Of a stretch of DNA of 64,000 nt, positions 23,684 to 35,600 are shown in pieces. The stretch is taken from positions 2,356,001-2,420,000 of the forward strand of contig CAJFCV020000003.1 of NCBI GenBank assembly GCA_904066235.2. Direction: 5' to 3'. Both the position numbers and the translations under genes were made by a program. Below the pieces are notes generated by a model that saw only the letters and a program-made list of their open reading frames with translations, ran no database searches and was not told the origin of the DNA. Source of the DNA: Bursaphelenchus xylophilus. Taxonomy: Eukaryota > Nematoda > Chromadorea > Rhabditida > Aphelenchoididae. The stretch's first letter is position 1; each line of letters begins with the position of its first letter.

Positions 23684-26600
23684 ATGTTCCCGAACGGGAG
23701 TTCGGCGAACAGTGCCGGAGGGCAGAACGGTCAGCTCGGCTTTCCGATGGCTTCCCTTCTCCAAGCGGGTGGCCCCGCCGCCGCCGGACTCCAGAACTTG
23801 AATCAAGCACAAATCTTCAGCCTGCTGCAGAACCCCGGGCTGTTCACGGACATGCAGAAACGGGCGGCGACCGCGTGTAAGTTTGCAGGAATTTTTGGAT
23901 TTTTTTTTATTTTTTAGGGATTTTTGAACGTTTTATCGATCAAATTATGGATCGTCAAGGGTTTTGGAGGCTTTTTTATTATAGTTACCCTTTGATTTCT
24001 CGAGTTTTTGAATGAAAATTTGAAATTTTGCCTGCTACAATATAAGTTTTTGCCGAAAAATTGAATTTCCAGCCTTTTTTGACGATTTTATGGATTGAAA
24101 TGGCTTGAAAATGAAATAAAAGACATTTTAGAGCCATTTTGAATTAGTTCCCAGCTTGATTTTACCAATTTTCACCAAAAAATTTGATAATTTCCCCAAC
24201 TTTTCAGCTGCCCAACACGTGATCCTAGCCCAACAACAGGCCGCCGCCCAACAGCAGGCTCAACAACGAGAGCGCGAACTGAAGGAACAACGGGAACGCG
24301 AGCAAAAACAGCAGCAACTGAAACGCGAACAACAGCAAATCCAAATGCTGAGGATACAACAACAACAGCAAGCAAATCAGAAGGCAAATCAACAGGCAAG
24401 CAATGCGAATCAAGCACAAGTGTTGCAGAATATGGTAAGGAAAATTTGGGGTGATTTTTGGGTTGTTTGGAGGGGATTTGAAAATGTCATCATGACGGAT
24501 TTTTAGACGTCATGATGACAGTTGTAAAATACGTTTGTATGAATGAGTTTTTGTTATAGAAAAAAGTGTATTCTTTTTAGGACATGACAAAAAAAATTTG
24601 GGTAAAAATTCCGTCATCGTGACTGATTTTTTGGGTGTCATGATGACACGGATAAAATACGTCGTAATGCTGGACTTTTTGAGTTTAGAGAATTAAAAAT
24701 GATTTGAATGAGCTTTATAATGAATTTCTGAAGTATTTTTATTAAAAAATCGGTCGTAGTGACGCATTTTTTTGATGTCATAATGACAACTAAAAAATGT
24801 TGAAAATGCGTTTTTTGAAATAGTGCAGCGTTTATAACCGTAGTGGACGTTTTTGTCCCCACCCCGGTTTTGTCCCCAAGGCGGTTTTGTCCCCAGGACG
24901 TTTTTGTCCCCACTTTTTTCGAGCCTTTTTGTCCCCAGACCGGTTTTGTCCCCAGGACGGTTTTGTCCCCAAGACGTTTTTGTCCCCACTTTTTTTATTT
25001 TTTTGTCCCCACACCGGTTTTGTCCCCAGGACGTTTTTGTCCCCAAGCTGCATAGTGCGATTAAAAATTATGCATTCAAATGTTAATGCTGTTGGTTTGG
25101 AGCCCAGTATTGCTCAAACAACATGTTCTTAGCGCTTGGTACTGTATAGTACGAGGTGGTACTATATAGCACGAGATAAAAATTAAGACATAACACGTCA
25201 ATGCTATGGGTTTGAAGCCCAGTACTTCTCAAAAATGTGTTTTAGCACATGGTACTATATAGCACGAATTTGTTTTTGCACAAAATGAACGTTTGATCAG
25301 TACTGCATACCAAAACAACGTTATTCACGCGTTATAGCTTAATTTTCACCTCGTGCTATATAGTACCACCTTGTACTATACAGTACCAAGTGCTAAAAAC
25401 ACATTTTTTGAGAAGTGCGGGGCTGCAAACCAACAGCATTAACGCGTTATGGCTTAATTTTTACCTCGTGCTCAATAGTACCACCTCGTACTATACAGTA
25501 CCAAGCGCTAAGAACATGTTGTTTGAGCAATACTGGGCTCCAAACCAACAGCATTAACATTTGAATGCATAATTTTTAATCGCACTATGCAGCTTGGGGA
25601 CAAAAACGTCCTGGGGACAAAACCGGTGTGGGGACAAAAAAATAAAAAAAGTGGGGACAAAAACGTCTTGGGGACAAAACCGTCCTGGGGACAAAACCGG
25701 TCTGGGGACAAAAAGGCTCGAAAAAAGTGGGGACAAAAACGTCCTGGGGACAAAACCGTCTTGGGGACAAAACCGGGGTGGGGACAAAACCGGGCCCAAT
25801 CTTTATAACTGATACGGAAAATGAAAATGATCTTTTTGGACTGTAATGAAGATGGTTTGAGGGAAAATTCGGTCAAAATGACTCATTTTTAGGTGTCATG
25901 TTGACACCGCGGAATTAAGTCATAATGACCCGTTTTATGTCGCACATTGTAAAATACGATCATTCTAACCTTTTCACTAGCTTTATTCATAAAAAAGTCT
26001 TTTTGGAATTTTTTCGTCAAATCTTGATGTCGAAAACAACTTTTATTACCTTGAAAATATAGCCTTCAAATTTTTTTAGATGATGCTCCTCCAACAACAG
26101 CAGCAGCAGAACAGCAGGCAACTCCAATCCAACTCGCTGATGTCCCAAATGGGCCAAGGAGTGTCGAATTTGCAAATGCAACAACAACTGCAGCAGCTGC
26201 TGAACCCAAGCTCCCTTTCCATGACCCCGCAAATGCTCCAACAATACCAAGCGATACGGCAGGTGAGGAAAAATTCATTTTTTTGGAGGAAAATTAGAAA
26301 TAAATTTTCGTTGCACAGTGCAGTTTTTTCGAGGTTTGAATCTTGCACAGTGCGGTGGAAAAAATAAAATTTTGCACTGTGCAATGAAAAGTTTGGGGTG
26401 TTTTGCACAGTGCGAGGGAAAATTTTGGTGATCACTTGCACTGTGCGGTCGATCGCGGGGTTTAAATTTTCTGCACCGTGCAAAAAATGTCTTGTTTTGA
26501 AGATTGCACGGTGCGATTAGAAATTTTGCGATTTGCACTGTGCGATAAGGCAAATATGGAATTTGCACGGTGCGAAACAAAAATTTGAAGTAACTGCACT

Positions 26601-29600
26601 GTACGAAAAATTTTTTTGACTCGGAAAAATGCACTGTGCGATGGAAAAATATGTTTTTTGGGTTCGCACGGTGCGAAACAAAATTTTGAAGATTTCGCAC
26701 TGTGCAATGGGAGATTTGAGAAATTGCACGGTGCGAAAAATTTTTGGAGGAATTTTTTTTCGCCCGCAAATGGACTTTTCGATGCCCGCAAATTTTCGCG
26801 GTTCGCGACCGCAAATTAAATCGAAATTTGCCCGCACTTTTTCTGCCCGCAAATTATAAAAATGTTATGAAACGCCTGGAATATGGATAATTAGTCAAAT
26901 ATCCGTGCAAATACGGTGAAATTAATAAATTTACATATGTAAATGTGCATTTGACAAAAAAATTTTTTGAGAAATGTTTCTAATCCATGTTTTCTGGGAT
27001 AAAATTTCAAATAACGGAATGATATCATGTTTTTGGACAAAGCTGATGAATATGGAGTCCAAATCAACTTGTTATAAAGGCCGAACAAAACTTTTTTTGT
27101 CTAAACGAACTTTTCGATGCCCGCAGATCGGAAAATCGGGTCCTCGGACAATACGAATGTAAAACTCTTCATTGTAATCCCTTTTTGAGCAATTCCTAGC
27201 TACCACTAGGCCATTGCCGCATGTCTCTTCGCAGAAAATTTGAATTTCAGTTTTGCGGGCAAAAAAAGTTTGAAAACTTTTGGATGCCCGCAAACAAAAA
27301 AATGCTCCAAAACCTTTCGTAAGCCACCGTAATGAAAATTTTTTGATTACTATGACAAGATTAAGCACTATGATCATTTTGTGGCAATTGATGCCGATTT
27401 GTTTGCAGGAAAACAGATTTTTGACAGAAAAAATATTTGCGGGCAAAAAAAGTTCTAAAAATTTTTGAATGCCCGCAAATCTGAAAAAAGCTTCTAAATC
27501 AATCGAAAGTAGTTGTGATGAAAAAACGAGTTCCATAAGTCACATTACGACACTTTTTACGGCCAGTGACACCGATTTTTCAGTAGAAAAATCCAAATTA
27601 AAATTTGCGGGCAAAAAAAGTTCCAAAAATTTTTGGATGCCCGCAAATCAAAAAAGGCTTCCAAATCAACTAAAACTTATTGCCTTGGGAAAAATTGGAC
27701 TCATAGTGCCATTATGACAAGTTTTATGACCACTGATACCGATCTTTTGGTTGAAATGTTGAAATTTAAATTTGCGGGCAAAAAAAGTTCCAAAAATTTT
27801 TGGATGACCGCAAATCAAAAAATTTTTTCCAAATCAATCAGAACTTCTTATTAAGAAGTCACATTATATTTATTTTGCTTTTTAGAAACTTTAGTAATAA
27901 GTGAAGGTTTTTATTATGAATGTCCTCAAAAAAAGGCGCCTCTTCCTGTAGCACGCCGGTAACTACTAGGGTGTCCCTTAAGTCTTGTGTATTTTTGGGT
28001 TTGAGAATTAAAGTCTTGTTTCGCAGGCCTAAATGAATGCACCCCTTAATGTTTGGTACTGTTGAAACCGCCATCTTTTACTCATATACTCCGCCGATTT
28101 AATTTGGACCAGTCTGAAACTTGAAAACGGTTATAGATATGAACTCCATTCCTTCAACAAGTTTGATCACCAGTCGACTCTATGTTCAACTGTAGCCAAA
28201 TATTTCCTCTGCCTTGAGGCACAAGAAAAATATTCGGATTTTTTAATTTTTTCTGTCGAAAAAGTTTGGACCAGGGCAACAAAAATTTGCATTTCTTTAT
28301 CACTAGGTGGGGTGAAACCATGATAACTTGTGAAAATAATTGTGATTCCCTGGTGATTCTAGCGAGCAGGAAATTTCGAGATTAGCGCTGTGTTTAAGGC
28401 CCTGAGGGCAATTTTTAAGAAAATTCCCAAAATTCCAGAAATTTTTCGTCCTAGCGATTGAGTAAGAAGCGTAAATCGTCTTAAATTAGTTTCTGTGCAA
28501 CCACAGTATAGTGTACATTTAATTGGTTGACGTTATAAAACAGTTTTACATCTAAAATTTTTTGTTCTTGGAGGATTTGCGAGTTTGAAACTTGGGTTGG
28601 CGATAATAGTGAGGCCACTGCGCTCAAACAACTGCTAAATCATACAGCGTTTAGCGTGGGACGTATGAGGGTCATGCCACACTTTCCTTCAGTGTCAAAA
28701 CAATATCCGATTTACACGCGACAAATGCACAATAGACCGAAAACTTTGATAAAAAAATTTAAGAAGAAGGTGCTTACTTAAAAGTTTTCGAAAGTGAAAA
28801 AAGATGTTCCTATATGTATATTGTACGTTTATTCCGCTATGAGGTGCTAGCCAGACCTGATAGAACTTAATTTGATGCACATTAAATTGTTTTTTCTCAA
28901 CATGTTTCGAGTGGGCCAACGAAAAGTTTTTTTTATCAAAGTCTTCGGTCTATTGTGCATTTGTCGCGTGTAAATTGGATATTGTTTTGACACAGAAGGA
29001 AAGTGTGGCATGCCCCTCATATGTCCCAAGCAAAACGCTGTATGATTTAGCAGTTGTTTGAGCGCAGTGGCCTCACTATTATCGCCAACCCAGGTTTCAA
29101 AGTCGCAAATCCTCCAAGAACAAAAAATTTTAGATGTAAAACTATTTTATAACGTCATCCAATTAGATGTACACTATACTGTGGTTGCAAAGAAACTAAT
29201 TTAAGACGATTTACGCTTCTTACTCAAGCGCTAGGGCGAAAAATTTCTGGAATTTTGGGAATTTTCTTAAAAATTGCCCTCAGGGCCTTAAACACAGCGC
29301 TAATCTCGGAATTCCCCGCTCGCTAGAATCAGCAGGGAATCACAATTATTTTCACAAGTTATCATGGTTTCACCCCACCTAGTGATAAAGAAATGCAAAT
29401 TTTTGTTGCCCTGGTCCAAACTTTTTCGACAGAAAAAATTAAAAAATCCGAATATTTTTCTTGTGCCTCAAGGCAGAGGAAATATTTGGCTACAGTTGAA
29501 CATAGAGTCGACTGGTGATCAAACTTGTTGAAGGAATGGAGTTCATATCTATAACCGTTTTCAAGTTTCAGACTGGTCCAAATTAAATCGGCGGAGTATA

Positions 29601-32600
29601 TAAGCTGCATAAAAAAGTGACACATAAAATAATTTTGCGTTTAACTTTTTTTGACAGTGGTTGCTCAGGTCGCGCCGATACCAAAAAATATTGTGACTTC
29701 TTAATAAGAAGTTCTGATTGATTTGGAAAAAATTTTTTGATTTGCGGTCATCCAAAAATTTTTGGAACTTTTTTTGCCCGCAAATTTAAATTTCAACATT
29801 TCAACCAAAAGATCGGTATCAGTGGTCATAAAACTTGTCATAATGGCACTATGAGTCCAATTTTTCCCAAGGCAATAAGTTTTAGTTGATTTGGAAGCCT
29901 TTTTTGATTTGCGGGCATCCAAAAATTTTTGGAACTTTTTTTGCCCGCAAATTTTAATTTGGATTTTTCTACTGAAAAATCGGTGTCACTGGCCGTAAAA
30001 AGTGTCGTAATGTGACTTATGGAACTCGTTTTTTCATCACAACTACTTTCGATTGATTTAGAAGCTTTTTTCAGATTTGCGGGCATTCAAAAATTTTTAG
30101 AACTTTTTTTGCCCGCAAATATTTTTTCTGTCAAAAATCTGTTTTCCTGCAAACAAATCGGCATCAATTGCCACAAAATGATCATAGTGCTTAATCTTGT
30201 CATAGTAATCAAAAAATTTTCATTACGGTGGCTTACGAAAGGTTTTGGAGCATTTTTTTGTTTGCGGGCATCCAAAAGTTTTCAAACTTTTTTGCCCGCA
30301 AAACTGAAATTCAAATTTTCTGCGAAGAGACATGCGGCAATGGCCTAGTGGTAGCTAGGAATTGCTCAAAAAGGGATTACAATGAAGAGTTTTACATTCG
30401 TATTGTCCGAGGACCCGATTTTCCGATCTGCGGGCATCGAAAAGTTCGTTTAGACAAAAAAGTTTTGTTCGGCCTTTATAACAAGTTGATTTGGACTCCA
30501 TATTCATCAGCTTTGTCCAAAAACATGATATCATTCCGTTATTTGAAATTTTATCCCAGAAAACATGGATTAGAATCATTTCTCAAAAAATTTTTTTGTC
30601 AAATGCACATTTACATATGTAAATTTATTAATTTCACCGTATTTGCACGGATATTTGACTAATTATCCATATTCCAGGCGTTTCATAACATTTTTATAAT
30701 TTGCGGGCAGAAAAAGTGCGGGCAAATTTCGATTTAATTTGCGGTCGCGAACCGCGAAAATTTGCGGGCATCGAAAAGTCCATTTGCGGGCACCGAAAAG
30801 CACGTCCAAAATTTTTTGATAATTTTGCACTGTGCAAAGGCGTAATTTTTAATAAAAACGTAACGTTATTGTGAACGACGTATTTTAAAATGAAATTGCA
30901 TACTTTTTTCCTTTCAGCAACAGCAACAATCTCAACAACAAACCACTTCGGCGTCGGTCGCCACGTCTCGCTCCGACGAGCCCCGAAGGCCCTCGCTGAT
31001 GTCCAATCTTCAACAAACCCCTCAATCCCAGTTGAATTTGAATTTACGTAAGAGATTTTGAGATTTTTTTAAATTTTCGGAAAAATAGGCCAATTATGGA
31101 AAATATCGTAGTTTAAAAATTTGATTTTTGTGGTTTCAAAAAATTTGCAGTGCTTCTGAAACAGTCGGTAGTGTTTTCTCCAATTTTGGGGAAATTTGGG
31201 CTTGTTTTGGATGACGTCATTTAATCAGTCATGATGACAGGGGTTTGGAGATGGTAGTTTTTGTTGATTTTTTTGGTAATACGATTACTGCGGATTGGAA
31301 ATTACTGTAAAAAAATTTGAGCCATGTTGGATGATTTTAAATGGGTCAGGATGACGGATTTAATTTTGTCATCATGACATGCCCAAAATTTCAAATTTGG
31401 CTCTAGAATGACAGGCACATTATGTTTTATGAAGAGATATATAAAAATTTAGGTTATTTCCTTTGAAATACGATTATTTTTTCAGTTAAACCCGATCCAA
31501 AGCCCTCGAATTTCGGCTCGATAACTTCCGGTGTGCCCCTCCGGCCGAACTCGTTCGGCCTGAACCTCCCAGCCCAACCAGCCACAACGACCACCCTCAA
31601 CAAACCGGTCGAACAGAAGCCTGGCTCCTCCCAACAACAAGGCCAGATTCTGGAGGAAAAAAGAGAGAAGAAGGATGTGAGGGATAAGATCGACAAGACC
31701 GAAGCCGATCTCAAAATGGTAAGAAAGTTTTTTTGAGAGGGTTCTGGAAGCCTATGAGTTATTTTGGATAGGAATTTAGCGGCTTGGCCAAGCGCAAGAG
31801 CGAGTTTTGAAAAAAGGTAGGGCGCAACTCGCCAAGGTTGATTTTGGCTTAAAAAAGGTTATTTTGGAAGTTTCTGAGCTCATTTTTGGCTTGTAAAAAT
31901 TGTGGACACTGTTACAGCAGCGTCTTAAATTGTCTTACCGACTTTTTCAACGTTAGCTAGGGCGCAGCTCGCCAACTGGAATTGGTTGAAAACCGATGAT
32001 TTTGGTATTTGTGGATTGGTTTGACGATTAGGAATGACCTGGTGACTTTAGAATTTCAGTTTTTGGCGATTTTGCAGGCCTTATCGCTTCAAGTTAGGGC
32101 GCAGCTCGCCAACTGGAATTGATTGAAAACCGATGATTTTGGTATTTGTGGATTGTTTTGAGGACTCGGAATGGCCTAGTGGCTTTTTAATTCCCGTTTT
32201 TTGGGATTCTTCAGGAATTATCGCTTCAAGTTAGGGCGCAGCTCGCCAAAAAAATTTCCCGATTTATTGAGTTTTTTGAATATTGAGAGCTTCGCTATGT
32301 TCGGCAGGACATATTTTACTGATTTTTCCCTTCTACAGATCGATGCTCAACATGCGGCGGCGAAAAAGAAACGAGAACAACTCCAAAATTTGCTGCGAAC
32401 CCGCCGAGAAGAGATGGAAAGAGAACGAGTCGAAGCCGAGGCCGAAGCCAGAGCTGCAGCCGCAAAAGCGGCCTCCATTGCCGAAGCTATTCGGTCGAGA
32501 ATCCCAATGATTGAGAAAATCGACGGGGAGAATCAGGCCACAATTGAAGAGAGGTTCAAGTCCATGAATTTGGCGCAAACTGTAAGAATTTTGTTGTTTT

Positions 32601-35600
32601 GTGCGGTAAATTGTGATGAAAAGGGTGTGAAATTACTCATTCTTGGATTTGAAAATAGTTTTTATTCGGTTGGTGAGCTTTTTTGAATGAGGGAAACAGT
32701 TGACCCATTCTTGAGTCAAGTGTTTTCCTTGGAGAAAAATTAGTGAAATTGGTTGATTTGGAGGTAAAATACGTCGAGCCTTATTTTTTGTTCAATTTTT
32801 TGGTATGGAGGTACGTAAAAAAAATTTTGAGTCAAGTGTTTCTTTTGTTGGAAAAAGTCTCAAAATTCGATAAATTTTGAGCTAATTTGAGCGATTTGGG
32901 TTCTCTCTGTGTGAAATAAAGTAAAAAAGTACTTTTAGTTATTTCAGAAACAAATTTATGAAATTTTGGGTCAAGTGTTTCTCCCAAAAAAATTTTTTTT
33001 TTTTTTTTTTTTGAAATTTACGAATTTTGTTGTAAAATACAGAAGCCGAAGTAAACATTTTTTGATTAACTGTTATTTTTGGGAGCTGAGAAGAGAAAGA
33101 TTTGATTCATTTTACGGGTTTTGGGTCAAGTCTTCCTCTTGGAGAAAATTTTCTAAAATTTTGATTGATTTGAATTCATTTGCAGTCAACTCTGCACTCC
33201 GACACCCCCGAAGAGATCACCGCCCGCTACCGCAACATGAGGCCATCCCTGATCGAGCAAATGAAGCGCCAAAAGGACTTCCGCGACCGAAAAATGCGCG
33301 AACACCAAGAATTGTACGAATCCAAGTATCAGCAATGGCTGAAGCGAGTGGACAAGGCCGAGAAAGCCCCGAAAAAAGTGGCCAGAGACGCGAAACATCG
33401 CGAATTGTTCGAGAAAATCTTCCCCGAAATCAAAAAGGAACGCGAAGACCGCGAAAGAAACGAACGCCACGAGAGAATTCAGCAGGCCGCCGAAGGAGTC
33501 ATCAAAACCAAGGAAGAGGTAGGGGATTGGAAGAGATTTGGAGAGGATTTCGGAATTTTTTTAACGATTTTTTGGGGAAATGGGGATTTTTTTGGATTTT
33601 TGGGGTTTTTTGAAAAAATGAAGGAAAAAAAGAGGTAAAATAGGGTAGAATTTGAAAGAAAATGAAAGAAGAAAGATACAGGAGAATAAAGGAAGATTTC
33701 GGAAGCGATTTTTTGGGATTTTTGAACGATTTTTTTGGCAAAATTGGGAATCTTTTGGATTTTTGTAGTTTTTTGAAAAAAATCAAGTAAAAGAGGGGTA
33801 GAATAGGGTAGAATTTGATAGAAAATGAAGGAGATGGGAAGCAGGAGATGAAGGGAAGATTTCGGAAGCGATTTTTTGGGATTTTTGAATGATTTTTTGG
33901 GGGAAAATTGGGAATTTTTTAGATTTTTGGGGGTGTTTTGAAAAAATAGTGAAGGAAAAAAAGGGTAAAATACGATTAGACTTTATTGAACATAAAGCAT
34001 GAGATGAAGTGAAGATTTTGGAAGTGATTGTTTGCGATTTTCTGACCCATTTTTTTTGGGAAATGGGAAATTTTTTGGATTTTTGGGGTTTTTTTGAAAA
34101 AAAAAATTATGAAAAAGAGGGGTAAAATACGATTAGACTTTACTGAAAATAGAGGAGATATGAAGCAGGAGATGAAGGGAATAATTTGAAAGCGATTTTT
34201 GGGATTTTTTGACGGATTTTTTTGGGAAAAAATGGGATTTTTTTGGATTTTTGGGGGTTTTTTTTTTGAAAAAAAATGAAAGAAAAGAAGGGTAAAAACG
34301 GGTAGGATTTGATTGAAAATGAAAGAAAGAGAGGAGGAGCAGATTTTTGGAATTTTTTGATCGATTTTTTGGGCAAGATTGGGAATTTTTTGGATTTTTT
34401 GGGGAAAGTGGAGATTTTTTCGAAAAAAATCAGGTGAAGGAGGAGTAAAATACGCGTGCGGTTGATTGAAAATGAACAAGATAGGGAGCAGAAGATTTTA
34501 GAAACGATTTTTGAGATTTTTTTGACCGATTTTTTGGGCAAAATTGTTTATTTTTTTGGAAAAATTTTTGAAAAAATGGTTAAAGTAAAGTTGGAATTGA
34601 TGGAAAACTACAGTCAAATGGAAAAATGAGCCAAAAAAATATATTTTTAATTCGATTTTTTGGATTTTTTTGAGAAAAATTTTGGAAAAAATTGCATTTT
34701 TTTTTTGATTTTTTGGGGGTAAAAGGCGGTAAAATAAGGTCGAAATTGAAGAAAAAATCTGAATTTAGTAAAAAAAAATGATTAAAAATTATGCTTGGGA
34801 GAAGTAGAAGCGTATTTTACAAAGATTTTTTTGCTTCAGAAGGTCACCGAAAGAGCCTGCCAAATCCCCCAACTGCAGCTGAACCGAGAGAAATTCGCCT
34901 TTGTCAATAATAATACGGTCATCAGAGAGGAGCTCCTGGCTAATACGAATGAAGCGTACGTTTTGAGAGATTGAAATTTTGTTTTTTGTTTTTTTTTTGT
35001 TTTTTTTTTTATTTTTTGAGCGAAATTTTTGATTTTTTTTTTTTTTTTTTTTTTGATTTTTTTGTATGGTTTTAGACTCTCGGACTACACGGATAACTGG
35101 ACCCCAGATGAAAAGAAAACCTTCAACGAGAAGATCAAACTGTTCGGCAAGAATTTCCATGCTCTCTCGCACTTCTATTGGAATAAGGTGAGTTTTGGAT
35201 AATTGAAAGTTTTGGTAATTATGCAAATTTTCAAAAAAAATTGGATTTTTTTCTGCATTTTTGAAAAATTTAAATTTTCTGATAATTATGCAAATTTTCA
35301 AAAAAAAATTTTTTTCCTTGATTTTTTTGGCCAAAATTTGCATTTTTGAAAAATTAAAATTTTTGATAAGTATGCAAATTTTAAAAAAAATTTATTTTTT
35401 CACGATTTTTTTTTGCATTTTCCTGGATTTTTCGGGCTGAAATTTGCATTTTTGAAAAATTTAAATTTTTTAGTTATGCAAATTTTCAAAAAGTTTTTTT
35501 TTTGGATTTTTTGGGCCAAAATCCGCATTTTTCAAAAAAAAAAATCGAATTTTTTAATTATGCAAATTTTCAAAATTTCATAGTTTTTCGATTTTTCCTG

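Noticed and set aside
24693..25046. ORFs with GDKNVLGTKP-type repeats, also mirrored near 25600-25800
   Set aside because: They are reading frames of the TTTTGTCCCCA foldback arms, open on both strands and in several frames.
27859..28074. Possible transposase start (71 codons) near a mariner-like end
   Set aside because: No helix-turn-helix or DDE/D motif; the frame is short and runs through the terminal-repeat region.
31815..32255. tRNA-like GGGCGCAGCTCGCCAA blocks
   Set aside because: No cloverleaf, no T-loop or anticodon arm; they are tandem intronic repeats.
33976..34541. 133- to 167-codon minus-strand ORFs rich in Phe, Ile, Lys and Pro
   Set aside because: Simple-sequence translation of the 160-bp minisatellite in an NCoR intron.
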